Below are positions 51,346 to 60,062 of a DNA stretch of 64,000 nucleotides, one piece after another. A program made the position numbers and the translations under genes. How positions within the stretch are numbered: position 1 is the first letter of the stretch; the number at the start of each line of letters is the position of its first letter. Below the pieces are notes generated by a model. It was not told where the DNA came from, ran no database searches, and saw only the letters and a list, made by a program, of their open reading frames with translations. The DNA lies in assembly GCF_051131705.1 (NCBI RefSeq), contig NZ_CP180316.1, positions 434,001 to 498,000 of the forward strand. Direction: 5' to 3'. This DNA comes from Arthrobacter_M sp030063245. GTDB lineage: Bacteria > Actinomycetota > Actinomycetes > Actinomycetales > Micrococcaceae.

Positions 51346-51402
51346 GCAGTACGACGGCGGTCCGGTCACCTTTGGTGGGTGACCGGACCGCCGTCGTACT
51401 GC
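51346..51402. terminator. Perfect 25-bp hairpin between convergent gpmA and phoU
   Basis: A 25-bp perfect stem (51346-51370 with 51378-51402) around the 7-nt loop TTTGGTG, without a U tract. It lies 27 bp after gpmA and about 94 bp from the phoU stop, so it can serve both directions. It is the same architecture as the hairpin at 8329-8383. Confidence 0.75.
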
Positions 51403-51495
51403 TTCAGTGCCGGCCGTGCTGGATCCGCGCGCTGTATCCGACGGCGCGACGCGACGCGCCCTCGGGCCCTGACGTGCTGGTGGATCCGATGCCGG

Positions 51496-52155
51496 CTACG
51501 CGACGAAATCCTCCGGCTGCCACTGTCCGGTCACCAGGTAAGCCACCTTGCGGGCCACCGAAACGCCATGATCGCTGAAGCGCTCGAAATAGCGGCTGGC
51601 CAGGGCCACATCCACTGTCATTGCCGGGGTCTCCTGCCAGCCTGGGACCGCAATTGCCTTGAAGACGCTTCGGTGCAGGTCGCTGACGCCTGTTTTTGCC
51701 GCCTGGATTTCGGTCACCAGCGCCAGGTCGCGGGTGTCCAGCAGTTCGGTCACCTGCCGGGAGATCTTCAGGTCAAGACGGGCCAGCTCCGCGAATGTCG
51801 GCCTCAAGGACTCTGGAATCACGGTCGCCGGATAGCGCAGCCGGGCCAGCTGTGCCACGTGCCGGGCCAGATCACCCATCCGCTCCAGCGATGCACTCAT
51901 CCGCAGCGAGCCCACGATCATGCGCAGATCACTGGCCACCGGGCCCTGCAGGGCCAGCACGTCGATGGCGCGCTCGTCCAGACCATTCTGCAGAAAATCG
52001 ATCCGGGCATCGGCGGCGATGACGTCCTGGGCCAGCTCGATGTCCGCGCCCTGGAACGCCCGGGTTGCCTTTTCGACAGCCTCGGTGACCAGCTGGGAAA
52101 TCTCGATGAGTTCCGCGCCGATCTGTTGAAGCTCCGCCTGAAAAATCTTACGCAC
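51496..52155 (-). CDS. phoU: Phosphate signalling protein PhoU
   Basis: Links the Pst transporter to the SenX3-RegX3 system and restrains the kinase when phosphate is ample. It is 219 aa, two PhoU three-helix domains with the metal-binding E/DxxxD patterns: SLRMSASLERMGDLARHVAQLARL (about 89-112) and ALASRYFERFSDHGVSVARKVAYLVTG (about 186-212). The GTG at 52155 has AAAGGA 7 bases upstream and gives the canonical VRKIFQAEL start. It is divergent from senX3, with a PHO-box-like repeat between. Confidence 0.94.
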   Translation of the reverse strand: MRKIFQAELQQIGAELIEISQLVTEAVEKATRAFQGADIELAQDVIAADARIDFLQNGLDERAIDVLALQGPVASDLRMIVGSLRMSASLERMGDLARHVAQLARLRYPATVIPESLRPTFAELARLDLKISRQVTELLDTRDLALVTEIQAAKTGVSDLHRSVFKAIAVPGWQETPAMTVDVALASRYFERFSDHGVSVARKVAYLVTGQWQPEDFVA

Positions 52156-52256
52156 TGAGCGTCCTTTCGCGGGGAACGGCCTGATCGCCGCGCCGCCATT
52201 ACCGGTACCGATGGCCACAGCCCTGCTGCCATAGCGCTACGTGCCAGTTTTCCAGC

Positions 52257-52300
52257 ATGTGATGAACGGACGAGCACCGGGAGGTGAACGTTAGCTGAAC
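52257..52300 (-). promoter_or_regulatory. PHO-box-like direct repeats between phoU and senX3
   Basis: Read on the minus strand, GTTCAGCTAAC (52300-52290) and GTTCACCTCCC (52289-52279) are adjacent 11-bp units, followed by a degenerate unit and GTTCATCACAT (52267-52257) in the same 11-bp register. This matches the direct-repeat architecture of actinobacterial PHO boxes bound by PhoP/RegX3. It is oriented toward phoU and lies 61 bp upstream of senX3. Confidence 0.75.
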
Positions 52301-52360
52301 GCAGCTGCCGGCACCGCTAATGGGCGGATTCCGCCCTGGACATGCGCCTAAGCTTATTCC

Positions 52361-53644
52361 GTGGACCCCATGCTGATCGGCGTAGCTGCAGGAATCATCG
52401 GCCTTGTGCTCGGTGTCTTCGGCATGATCGCGTTTAACCTTAGCGAACGTCAGCGCCGGGAGACGGTCGACGTTGAAGAGCCCAGCCTGCCCGAGGGTGC
52501 GGCGGAAGTGCTCTCCGTCGTCGGGCGCGCCTTTGTGGTGGTGGACGGGATCGACGGAGTCGTCCGTGCCAGCCCGGGGGCCTACGCTTTCGGCCTGGTG
52601 CGCGGCCACACCGTGGTGCATCGCGAGCTGCTGCAGATGACAGCACGGGTCCGGCGCGACGGCGTGATCGAGGAGGCGGCGTTGGAGCTTCCGCGCGGGC
52701 CGCTGGGGCAGGGAACCATTGTGGTCCAGGCGCGTGTGGCGCCGTTGGGCGAAGAGTACATTCTGCTGCTGGCCGACGACCGTACGGAAATCACCCGGAC
52801 CGAGGCCGTGCGGAATGACTTCGTGGCCAACGTGTCGCATGAGTTGAAAACACCCGTCGGGGCGATTTCGCTGTTGGCCGAGGCGCTGGAGGCATCGGCG
52901 GGGGATGAAGAGGCCGTCCGGCGGTTTGCCAAGCGGACGCATAAGGAGGCCGCGCGGCTGGCGGCTTTGGTCCAGGACATCATTGAACTCTCCCGGCTGC
53001 AGGGCACGGATGTGGTACAGCTTGGTCACGCCGTTGATGTCAACAGCGTGATTGCCGAGGCCGTGGACCGGTCCAAGCTGACGGCCGAGGACAGGAATAT
53101 CGGCTTCGTGGTGGGCGGCCACGCGGACCGGCTTGTCTACGGCGACCAGGATCTCCTGGTGACGGCGTTCCGGAACCTGATTGACAACGCCGTCCGCTAC
53201 TCGCCGGAAAACACCATGATCGGGATCGGGCTGGGCTCCGTGGACGGCTTGGTCAGCATCTCGATTACGGACCAGGGCGACGGCATCAGCGTGGAGGATC
53301 AGGAACGCGTCTTTGAACGCTTTTACCGTGCCGATGCCGCGCGCTCCCGGCACACCGGCGGCACCGGCCTGGGTCTGAGCATCGTTAAGCACGTTGTTTC
53401 CAACCATGGCGGTGAAGTGACGGTGTGGTCTCAGCCCGGACACGGCTCCACCTTTACCGTCCGGCTGCCGGAAATGGAAGACAGCCGGGGCGCCGCGGGG
53501 TCCGGCAGCGTCAGCACATCCGGTACTGCCGGGTCCGGTACTGTCGCGTCCGGTACTGTCGCGTCCGGTACTGCCGGGGTTAGCACTGTCGGATCCACAA
53601 CTGGGGACGCCCGCATCCAAAAGAGCCAAGGAGCGACTGCGTGA
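52361..53644 (+). CDS. senX3: Sensor histidine kinase SenX3
   Basis: Membrane-bound phosphate-responsive kinase of 427 aa. One N-terminal helix (LIGVAAGIIGLVLGVFGMIAF) anchors it; a PAS-like domain (about 45-140) follows. The H box FVANVSHELKTPVGAISLL carries the phosphorylated His160, and the ATPase domain has the N box FRNLIDNAVRYS, then DQGDGIS and GGTGLGLSIVKH. The last 45 residues are a Gly/Ser/Thr tail with SGTVASGTVASGT-type repeats. Its end overlaps the regX3 start by 4 bases. Confidence 0.95.
   Translation: MDPMLIGVAAGIIGLVLGVFGMIAFNLSERQRRETVDVEEPSLPEGAAEVLSVVGRAFVVVDGIDGVVRASPGAYAFGLVRGHTVVHRELLQMTARVRRDGVIEEAALELPRGPLGQGTIVVQARVAPLGEEYILLLADDRTEITRTEAVRNDFVANVSHELKTPVGAISLLAEALEASAGDEEAVRRFAKRTHKEAARLAALVQDIIELSRLQGTDVVQLGHAVDVNSVIAEAVDRSKLTAEDRNIGFVVGGHADRLVYGDQDLLVTAFRNLIDNAVRYSPENTMIGIGLGSVDGLVSISITDQGDGISVEDQERVFERFYRADAARSRHTGGTGLGLSIVKHVVSNHGGEVTVWSQPGHGSTFTVRLPEMEDSRGAAGSGSVSTSGTAGSGTVASGTVASGTAGVSTVGSTTGDARIQKSQGATA
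53518..53595. repeat. 15-bp coding repeats at the 3' end of senX3
   Basis: About five 15-bp units (GGTACTGTCGCGTCC type) encode a run of SGTVA/SGTAG pentapeptides in the C-terminal tail, just upstream of the stop codon. Two neighbouring units are identical, so the tail is expanding by slippage without a frame change. Confidence 0.8.
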
Positions 53645-54321
53645 GCAGAATTTTGATTGTCGAAGACGAGGAATCCTTTTCCGATCCGTTGTCCTACCTG
53701 CTCGGCAAGGAAGGGTTCGAGGTCGCCGTTGTGGATAATGGCCTCGATGCCGTCACGGAGTTCGATCGCGCGGGAGCGGATCTGGTGCTGTTGGACCTCC
53801 AGCTGCCAGGACTCTCCGGTACGGAGGTGTGCAAAGCCCTGCGGCAGCGCTCCAGCGTTCCCGTGATTATGCTGACCGCCAAGGATTCGGAAATCGATAA
53901 GGTCGTGGGGCTCGAACTGGGGGCGGACGATTATGTCACCAAGCCCTACTCTTCCCGGGAACTGGTAGCCCGGATCCGCGCCGTTCTCCGCCGACGGGGG
54001 GAACCGGAGGAGCTCATCGCCGCTACCGTGCAGGCAGGTCCGGTGCGGATGGACGTGGAGCGCCACGTGGTCAGCGTGCGCGGAGAGCAGGTGCTGCTGC
54101 CGCTGAAGGAGTTTGAACTTCTGGAAATGCTGCTGCGTAACTCCGGCCGGGTGCTCACGCGTGGTCAACTGATCGACAGGGTCTGGGGATCGGACTACGT
54201 CGGGGACACCAAGACGTTGGATGTCCATGTGAAACGGCTGCGCAGCAAGATCGAGCCGGACTCGTCGGTGCCGCGCTTCCTGGTGACGGTCCGCGGCCTG
54301 GGCTATAAATTCGAGCCCTGA
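53641..54321 (+). CDS. regX3: Response regulator RegX3 (OmpR/PhoB family)
   Basis: DNA-binding response regulator of 226 aa. Receiver domain 1-115 has the acidic pair EDEE, the phosphorylated Asp52 in LVLLDLQLPG, and the conserved lysine in YVTKPYSSRELVARIRAVLRR. The winged-helix output domain (about 125-225) has LLPLKEFELLEMLLRNSGRVLTRGQLIDRVWGSD and TKTLDVHVKRLRSKIE. With SenX3 it activates phosphate-starvation genes via PHO boxes like the one upstream. Confidence 0.96.
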   Translation: MSRILIVEDEESFSDPLSYLLGKEGFEVAVVDNGLDAVTEFDRAGADLVLLDLQLPGLSGTEVCKALRQRSSVPVIMLTAKDSEIDKVVGLELGADDYVTKPYSSRELVARIRAVLRRRGEPEELIAATVQAGPVRMDVERHVVSVRGEQVLLPLKEFELLEMLLRNSGRVLTRGQLIDRVWGSDYVGDTKTLDVHVKRLRSKIEPDSSVPRFLVTVRGLGYKFEP

Positions 54322-54396
54322 GCACGATCTTCAGGTCTCAACGTTGGCGTCGTGACCCAACTAGGTAGTTTGGGTCAGGCGATTTTACTGCGGGCG

Positions 54397-54978
54397 TCAG
54401 CTGCTGGGCGTGGGGGAGGAGGTGTCTGCCGGGCTGGGCGTGGGGGAGGAGGTGTCTGCCGGGCTGGGCGTGGGGGACGCTGTCGGAATGTACTGCTGGT
54501 ATTCCTTGAGGGTGCCGTCCAGGACGGGGACGGTCAGCTCGGCGGTCTTCGGCTCGGCGCTGCCATCCTGGGACAGGGTGAGGGTCTCGTTGGCGCCCGG
54601 CATTGCACTGACGCTGCGCAAGATGGACGCGTCGGTGGTTTCGTTCAGATAATAGGGCTCATTTGCCTTGACGGAAATCCGGGTCTGCGAGCCGCCCGAG
54701 CCGCTGATGGTCAGCGTGATGCCGGTGTCGGAGGTGTTGAAGACGGCTCCGATGATGCGCCCGGGCTTGTCCTTGCCGCTTGAGACAACCAAAATGTTGC
54801 GCAGCTCCAGTTTGCCCAAATCCGTCCGGACGCCGTCGGACGCTGAGTAGATCTGGCCGGTGCTTTGCGGGTTGATATAGCTGCAGCCGGAGACCGCGAG
54901 CGCACCTACTCCGATGAGTGCGATCAGGCTAATACGCTGTGCACGATTGACTACCCGATTGCTCGCGGCGATTCTCAC
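54397..54978 (-). CDS. Conserved actinobacterial lipoprotein of unknown function
   Basis: A 193-aa predicted lipoprotein: basic N-terminus, hydrophobic core ISLIALIGVGALAVS, lipobox SGC at about residue 32. The extracytoplasmic domain starts SYINPQSTGQIYSASDGVRTDLGKLELRNILVVSSG, a pattern shared by small lipoproteins next to regX3 or carD in this lineage. The C-terminal 30 residues are repetitive (SPTPSPADTS, twice). It lies between convergent regX3 and divergent carD. Confidence 0.8.
   Translation of the reverse strand: MRIAASNRVVNRAQRISLIALIGVGALAVSGCSYINPQSTGQIYSASDGVRTDLGKLELRNILVVSSGKDKPGRIIGAVFNTSDTGITLTISGSGGSQTRISVKANEPYYLNETTDASILRSVSAMPGANETLTLSQDGSAEPKTAELTVPVLDGTLKEYQQYIPTASPTPSPADTSSPTPSPADTSSPTPSS
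54404..54482. repeat. 30-bp tandem repeat at the 3' end of the lipoprotein gene
   Basis: Two complete 30-bp copies (54404-54433 and 54434-54463) and a partial third encode the SPTPSPADTS-type tail. The copies end a few codons before the stop. Confidence 0.85.
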
Positions 54979-55253
54979 GTCTAGAACTCCTTATAAAAAG
55001 GCCAACAGTATTCCGTGCCAGCTTATCGGGAAACCGGCGTAAATCACGCTTCGTTGCCCGCGGGGAGCTGGCGGCAATCTTCGCCCGGCCCCGGCTCACT
55101 TGCCCACCTGCACTGAAATGCGTTTTCGTCAATACCCTACGAGATGCAGATTTAGTACGCTGAACTGGGCATTAGCTGGCGCTGACCTGCGAAAACGCAA
55201 ATGAGAGGACCCTAAATCGTGCTAAACTGGGACCCGGGAAAGGGAGAATCCAC

Positions 55254-55736
55254 ATGCTTTTTGAGGTCGGCGAGACAGTAGTTTACCCCCACCACGGCGC
55301 AGCGAAGATCGAGGAGATCAAGATGCGCACCATTAGGGGCGAAGAGAAGATGTATCTCAAGCTCAAAGTGGCGCAGGGTGATCTAACCATTGAAGTACCG
55401 GCAGAAAACGTAGACCTGGTCGGCGTGCGGGACGTCGTCGGCAAGGAAGGCCTGGAACAGGTTTTTGATGTTCTGCGTGCCGAGTTTACCGAAGAACCGA
55501 CCAACTGGTCACGACGGTATAAGGCCAACCTTGAGAAACTTGCCTCCGGTGATGTGATTAAGGTGGCGGAGGTCGTTCGTGACCTCTGGCGTCGCGACCA
55601 TGATCGTGGCCTGTCCGCGGGGGAGAAGCGCATGCTGGCCAAAGCCCGCCAGATTCTGATTTCGGAGCTGGCTCTGGCTGAAAAAACAGATGAGGACAAG
55701 GCCGCAACCGTACTGGACGAGGTCCTGGCTTCCTAA
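55254..55736 (+). CDS. carD: CarD family transcription regulator
   Basis: Essential RNA-polymerase-binding factor that stabilises open complexes, notably at rRNA promoters. The 160-aa protein has the N-terminal RNA polymerase interaction domain (MLFEVGETVVYPHHGAAKIEEIKMRTI, residues 1-60) and the helical DNA-binding domain with the conserved tryptophan region TNWSRRYKANLEKLASGDVIKVAEVVRDLWRRD (about 83-115). A GGGAG ribosome site precedes the ATG. It is followed by a good terminator. Confidence 0.95.
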   Translation: MLFEVGETVVYPHHGAAKIEEIKMRTIRGEEKMYLKLKVAQGDLTIEVPAENVDLVGVRDVVGKEGLEQVFDVLRAEFTEEPTNWSRRYKANLEKLASGDVIKVAEVVRDLWRRDHDRGLSAGEKRMLAKARQILISELALAEKTDEDKAATVLDEVLAS

Positions 55737-55785
55737 GGAAGCCCGCGGCAGTCCCGCAATCCCCAAGCACCACGACGGTGCCCGC

Positions 55786-55819
55786 AAAACCCCGACACCG
55801 CCCCGGTGCCGGGGTTTTT
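55786..55819 (+). terminator. Rho-independent terminator after carD
   Basis: AAAACCCCG and CGGGGTTTTT arms with an inner ACACCG/CGGTGC pairing make a GC-rich stem flanked by A and T runs, 50 bp after the carD stop. Confidence 0.88.
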
Positions 55820-55964
55820 CGTTCCTGTCCTATCCAGACACTGTCCTACCCAGACTTGTCCTACCCAACCGCTCGGCGGATACGGCTCCCGTGCGCGCTC
55901 ACCGTAGCGACCACTTTCGGCCGGTCGGCAAGGATGTCCAGCGCGGCGCCGCTACGCTTGAGCC

Positions 55965-56741
55965 ATGGATGCAGAAGGTGGCGCGATGATCGCCGTTATT
56001 GTCGTGGCGGCCGGATCCGGGGAGCGGCTGGGTTACGGAATGGCCAAGGCGAAGGTCCCGCTCGGCGGTGAACCGATGCTGTCGCACACGCTCCGCGGAG
56101 TGCTGGCCTCCGGTGTGGCCGGGCAGATTTGTGTGGCGGTTCCGCGCGGCGACGCCGAACTGCGCGGCCTCTGCGAGGCCCTGGGCGCGGTCACCACCGA
56201 CGGGCCGGTGGTGACCGTGGTCGACGGCGGCGCAACGAGGGCTGCTTCGGTCCGGGCGGCGCTGGTTGCCGTGCAGCCCGGGGTGACGGCCGTGCTGATT
56301 CAGGATGCTGCCCGCCCGCTGACTCCCGCCGAGGTCTACCATCGGGTGGCCGGTGCCCTCGCCGCCGGCGCGCTGGCGGTCATTCCGGCGCTCGCGGTGA
56401 CGGATACGGTCAAATCCGTGGAACCCGCACAATCGAGGGGGGCGGGTATCGCGGCGGAAGTGGTCCGTGCCACCCCGGACCGCGCCCAGCTGCGCTCAGT
56501 CCAGACTCCGCAAGGGTTCGACCTGCCCACGCTGCGCCGCGCCTATGAGAGCGCTGCGGGGCTCACCGCCGAACAAGCCGCGGCCGTGACGGATGACGCG
56601 ATGCTGGTGGAAGCGGCAGGGGTGGACGTCTACGTGGTGAAGGGTTCGGCAAGCAGCCTTAAGATCACCGGTCCCTGGGATCTGCTGCTGGCCGAAGCCC
56701 TGCTGGCGGGCCCGCTGGCTCCGCGATGGGTGGAGGGGTAG
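55965..56741 (+). CDS. ispD: 2-C-methyl-D-erythritol 4-phosphate cytidylyltransferase
   Basis: Third enzyme of the MEP isoprenoid pathway. The N-terminal nucleotide loop is IAVIVVAAGSGERLGYGMAKAKVPLGGEPMLSHTL (residues about 8-42), followed by VVTVVDGGATRAASVRAAL and VLIQDAARPLTP. The C-terminal block is SVQTPQGFDLPTLRRAY and TDDAMLVEAAG. The ATG at 55965 is given; an ATG at 55986 has AGAAGG upstream and may be the true start. It is co-transcribed with ispF. Confidence 0.93.
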   Translation: MDAEGGAMIAVIVVAAGSGERLGYGMAKAKVPLGGEPMLSHTLRGVLASGVAGQICVAVPRGDAELRGLCEALGAVTTDGPVVTVVDGGATRAASVRAALVAVQPGVTAVLIQDAARPLTPAEVYHRVAGALAAGALAVIPALAVTDTVKSVEPAQSRGAGIAAEVVRATPDRAQLRSVQTPQGFDLPTLRRAYESAAGLTAEQAAAVTDDAMLVEAAGVDVYVVKGSASSLKITGPWDLLLAEALLAGPLAPRWVEG

Positions 56742-56743
56742 CC

Positions 56744-57292
56744 ATGGAGGATTTTCCGTTGCTCCCCAGAACGGGGATCGGCATGGACGTCCATTCCTAC
56801 GCGCTCGACGGCGGACCCTCACCCCTGTGGTTGGCCGGCCTGTTCTGGGACGGCGAACGCGGCCTGGTCGGCCATTCCGACGGCGACCCGGTGGCGCACG
56901 CCGCCGCGGATGCGTTGTTCTCGGCCGCCGGACTCGGAGACCTGGGCAGCCACTTCGGAACCAGCCGGCCCGAATTCAAAGGTGCCAGCGGGGTGACCCT
57001 GCTGGCCGAGGCTGCCCGCATCGTCCGGGCTGCCGGTTTTGAGATCGGCAATATTGCGGTCCAGCTCATCGGCAACCGGCCTACGTTCGCTCCGCGCCGC
57101 GAAGAGGCGCAGCGCGTCCTCAGCGAGGCGGCCGGGGCCGCGGTCAGCGTCTCCGCGACCACCAGTGACGGACTTGGCTTCACGGGACGCGGCGAGGGAA
57201 TCGCCGCCATCGCCACCGCACTGGTGTGTGGCACCCACCCAAGCCGACCAGGACGGGACCGGTCCGGGATCGGCGCCAATCCGATAGCCTAG
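56744..57292 (+). CDS. ispF: 2-C-methyl-D-erythritol 2,4-cyclodiphosphate synthase
   Basis: Fifth enzyme of the MEP pathway, a zinc-dependent trimer. The 182-aa protein has RTGIGMDVHSYALDG (DVH metal ligands), LVGHSDGDPVAHAAADALFSAAGLGDLGSHF and the C-terminal TTSDGLGFTGRGEGIAAIATALV. GGAGGGG lies 6 bases before the ATG. The 22-residue tail after the conserved end is unusual and basic. It follows ispD by 2 bp. Confidence 0.94.
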   Translation: MEDFPLLPRTGIGMDVHSYALDGGPSPLWLAGLFWDGERGLVGHSDGDPVAHAAADALFSAAGLGDLGSHFGTSRPEFKGASGVTLLAEAARIVRAAGFEIGNIAVQLIGNRPTFAPRREEAQRVLSEAAGAAVSVSATTSDGLGFTGRGEGIAAIATALVCGTHPSRPGRDRSGIGANPIA

Positions 57293-57296
57293 AGCG

Positions 57297-58787
57297 GTGA
57301 CCCTGCGCTTTTATGATTCCGCCGCCGCCGAAGTCCGCGATTTTGTACCGCTCGCCGAGGGAGCCGCGTCGCTCTACTATTGCGGGGCCACGGTGCAGGG
57401 TGAACCGCACATCGGGCATCTGCGTTCCGCTCTGGCCTTTGACCAGCTGACCCGCTGGCTTCGCTACCGCGGCCTGCGTGTCACTGTGGTCCGCAATGTG
57501 ACGGACATAGATGACAAGATCCTGGCCAAGAGTGCCGAATCGGGCGAGGAATGGTGGGCTCTCGCCTACCGCTTCGAGCAGGCCTTCGAAGACGCCTACG
57601 ACGCCCTCGGCATTTCGAAGCCGACGTACGAGCCGCGCGCGACAGGCCATATTCCGGAAATGCACGCGTTGATCCAGCAGTTGATCGAGCGCGGGCATGC
57701 CTATCCGGCAGCGGACGATTCGGGTGATGTCTACTTCGACGTCAGGTCCTGGGATAAATACGGCTCGCTGACCCATCAGCGCCTGGATGACATGCAGGCC
57801 GCGCCGGATCTAGACCCGGAGTTCAGTGGCCGGAAGAGGGATCCGCGCGACTTCGCGCTGTGGAAGGGGCAGAAAGAGGGAGAACCGACGACGGCGGCTT
57901 GGTCCAGTCCGTGGGGCGCGGGCCGGCCCGGTTGGCACCTGGAGTGCTCAGCAATGGTGGGAAAATACCTCGGCGATTCCTTCGACATCCACGGAGGCGG
58001 CCTCGACCTGCGCTTCCCACATCATGAAAATGAGATGGCACAGTCCCAGGCTGCAGGGAAGGGTTTCGCCAACTTCTGGCTGCACAACGGCATGGTGACA
58101 TATCAGGGCGAGAAGATGAGTAAATCCGTCGGGAACACCGTTGGTCCGGCCGAGCTGCTGAGCCAAGCGAAGCCGCTGGTGGTGCGCTACTACCTGGGCC
58201 AGGCAAATTACCGTTCGGTGCTGGATTACCGGCCGGAATCGCTGACCGAAGCCGGGGCCGCGGTCGAACGCATCGAGAGCTTTATGGTAAATGCCGCGAA
58301 AGCGCTGGGATCCGGCGGAGAACCCGCACCCGGTTCTGCCCCGTTGGCCTTCGAGGCGGCCATGGACGATGACCTGAACGTACCGGCCGCCCTGGCCGTA
58401 CTGCACGAAACGGTGCGCCGCGGCAACAGCGCCATCGCTGCCCTGGGGGGGAGTACGACCGCCGCAGACGCCGCCGATGGAAATCCGGCCGGAGGCGGGC
58501 CCGCTGATGCGGCGGAGGTCCTGCGGACGGCGCACCGCGAAGTATTCGTCATGACCAGCGCCCTTGGCCTGAATCCGCTGGACCCGCACTGGAAGGACGA
58601 CGGCGGCGATCCCGCTGGGCGGGCTGCTCTTGAATCGCTCGTGGCCGTGCAGCTGGACGCGCGCCAGGCGGCCAGGGCCGCGAAGGATTGGGTTGCATCC
58701 GATGCGATCCGGGACGCGCTGGCACTGGCCGGCATCGAAATTGCGGATTCAGCGGACGGCGCCCGCTGGTCGGTGAAGAATAACTAG
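57297..58787 (+). CDS. cysS: Cysteinyl-tRNA synthetase
   Basis: Class I aminoacyl-tRNA synthetase charging tRNA-Cys. The 496-aa protein has the zinc ligand Cys29 in YYCGATVQGEPHIGH with the HIGH motif at 38-41, the further zinc ligands GWHLECSAM and FPHHENE, and the KMSKS motif in GEKMSKSVGNT (about 279-283). The C-terminal anticodon-binding helical part has two Ala/Gly-rich loops. The GTG start is 4 bp after ispF, forming an ispD-ispF-cysS unit. Confidence 0.96.
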   Translation: MTLRFYDSAAAEVRDFVPLAEGAASLYYCGATVQGEPHIGHLRSALAFDQLTRWLRYRGLRVTVVRNVTDIDDKILAKSAESGEEWWALAYRFEQAFEDAYDALGISKPTYEPRATGHIPEMHALIQQLIERGHAYPAADDSGDVYFDVRSWDKYGSLTHQRLDDMQAAPDLDPEFSGRKRDPRDFALWKGQKEGEPTTAAWSSPWGAGRPGWHLECSAMVGKYLGDSFDIHGGGLDLRFPHHENEMAQSQAAGKGFANFWLHNGMVTYQGEKMSKSVGNTVGPAELLSQAKPLVVRYYLGQANYRSVLDYRPESLTEAGAAVERIESFMVNAAKALGSGGEPAPGSAPLAFEAAMDDDLNVPAALAVLHETVRRGNSAIAALGGSTTAADAADGNPAGGGPADAAEVLRTAHREVFVMTSALGLNPLDPHWKDDGGDPAGRAALESLVAVQLDARQAARAAKDWVASDAIRDALALAGIEIADSADGARWSVKNN

Positions 58788-59034
58788 ACCCTTCACTCGA
58801 CCCGCAGCGGCAAGGGTTCTGGCTGCGGTCTTGGTACGCCCGGGCAGGGGTCCGGCAGCCGTCCGGCAGGGGGTCCGGAAACGACGTCGTCAGGGCGGGC
58901 GGGGCCGCTTCCGGCGTGCAGAGGCCGATTTGGGATGGATCGGTAAACTGGTAGCCGGTGGATGTGTTGTGGTCCGCTACAGGTAAGATTTCCGGAGCCT
59001 CTAACGTGGCTCCACCAACCGTTAGGGTTTTACG

Positions 59035-60039
59035 ATGGCAAATTCTTCCCGCGCAGGTGCCATGCGCAAGCTCAAAAAGGGTCCCACCATCGGAACGGGC
59101 GGGCATGGCCGGAAATCCTTGGAGGGCAAGGGCCCCACACCCAAGGCGGAAGAGCGGCCCTATCACAAGGCCTACAAGTCCAGGCAGCTTGCAGAGAGGT
59201 CCGCGGCCAAGCACGGAGCCGAAAGCCCGGCATCGCGCGGACGGGCCGGCCGCAACGGACCAAAGGGCCGCGCCACCGAGGAAATGGTCACCGGGCGGAA
59301 CTCCGTGGTCGAGGCACTCCGCGCCGGTATCCCGGCGAAGGCGCTCTACGTCGCGGCTCGCATCGAGATGGATGAACGCGTGCGGGAGTCGCTCAAGCTG
59401 GCCGCGGACCGCGGCATCCCGCTGATGGAGGCGCACAAGCCTGAACTTGACCGGATGACCGAGGACGCCGTGCACCAGGGTCTGGTGCTGCAGATCCCGC
59501 CGTACGAATACCAGGACGCGATGGATCTGGCCCAGGACACCATGACCAAGTGGAAAAAGGGGTACATCAGCAATGCACCCCTTTTCGTCGCCCTGGACGG
59601 TATTACCGACCCGCGCAACCTCGGCGCCATTATCCGCAGTGTCTCCGCCTTCAGCGGACACGCGGTCATTGTCCCGGAGCGCCGCAGCGTCGGTGTCACG
59701 GCCTCGGCCTGGAAGACCAGTGCCGGCGCGGCCGTCCGCGTCCCCGTCGCCAAGGCGCCTAACCTGAACCGCGCGTTGGCCGCGTTTAAGCAGATGGGCA
59801 TTTTTGTGCTGGGTCTCGACGGCGACGGCGACGTGTCGCTGCCCGCGCTGACCCTGGCCAGCGAGCCGATCTGCATCGTGGTGGGCTCCGAGGGCAAGGG
59901 GCTCTCCCGCCTGGTCCGGGAGAACTGCGATCAGATCGTGTCCGTCCCGATCGATTCCGCGATGGAGTCGTTGAACGCCTCGATGGCCGTGGGCATCAGC
60001 CTCTATGAAATCTCCAGGCAACGCTCCGTCTCAAGCTGA
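59035..60039 (+). CDS. rlmB: 23S rRNA (guanosine-2'-O-)-methyltransferase RlmB / TrmH family
   Basis: SPOUT methyltransferase of 334 aa that modifies 23S rRNA G2251. A long basic N-terminal extension (1-85, KGPTIGTGGHGRKSLEGKGPTPKAEERPYHKAYKSRQ) is typical of actinobacterial members. The substrate-binding domain starts at VTGRNSVVEALRAGIPAKALYVA, and the trefoil-knot domain has ALDGITDPRNLGAIIRSVSAFSG, VVGSEGKGLSRLVRENCDQIVSVPI and SLNASMAVGISLYEISRQR. It follows cysS after a 247-bp gap that contains its own promoter. Confidence 0.95.
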   Translation: MANSSRAGAMRKLKKGPTIGTGGHGRKSLEGKGPTPKAEERPYHKAYKSRQLAERSAAKHGAESPASRGRAGRNGPKGRATEEMVTGRNSVVEALRAGIPAKALYVAARIEMDERVRESLKLAADRGIPLMEAHKPELDRMTEDAVHQGLVLQIPPYEYQDAMDLAQDTMTKWKKGYISNAPLFVALDGITDPRNLGAIIRSVSAFSGHAVIVPERRSVGVTASAWKTSAGAAVRVPVAKAPNLNRALAAFKQMGIFVLGLDGDGDVSLPALTLASEPICIVVGSEGKGLSRLVRENCDQIVSVPIDSAMESLNASMAVGISLYEISRQRSVSS

Positions 60040-60062
60040 CGGAGCCCTTAGCCGAATCAGAC

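Noticed and set aside
59001..59030. Attenuator hairpin (CTAACG/CGTTAG) before rlmB
   Set aside because: Only six base pairs with a short T run next to the start codon; too weak to call as a regulatory structure.
58549..60021. A 490-codon minus-strand frame across cysS and rlmB
   Set aside because: It overlaps two clear genes in antisense and shows Arg/Gly-rich, domain-free sequence.
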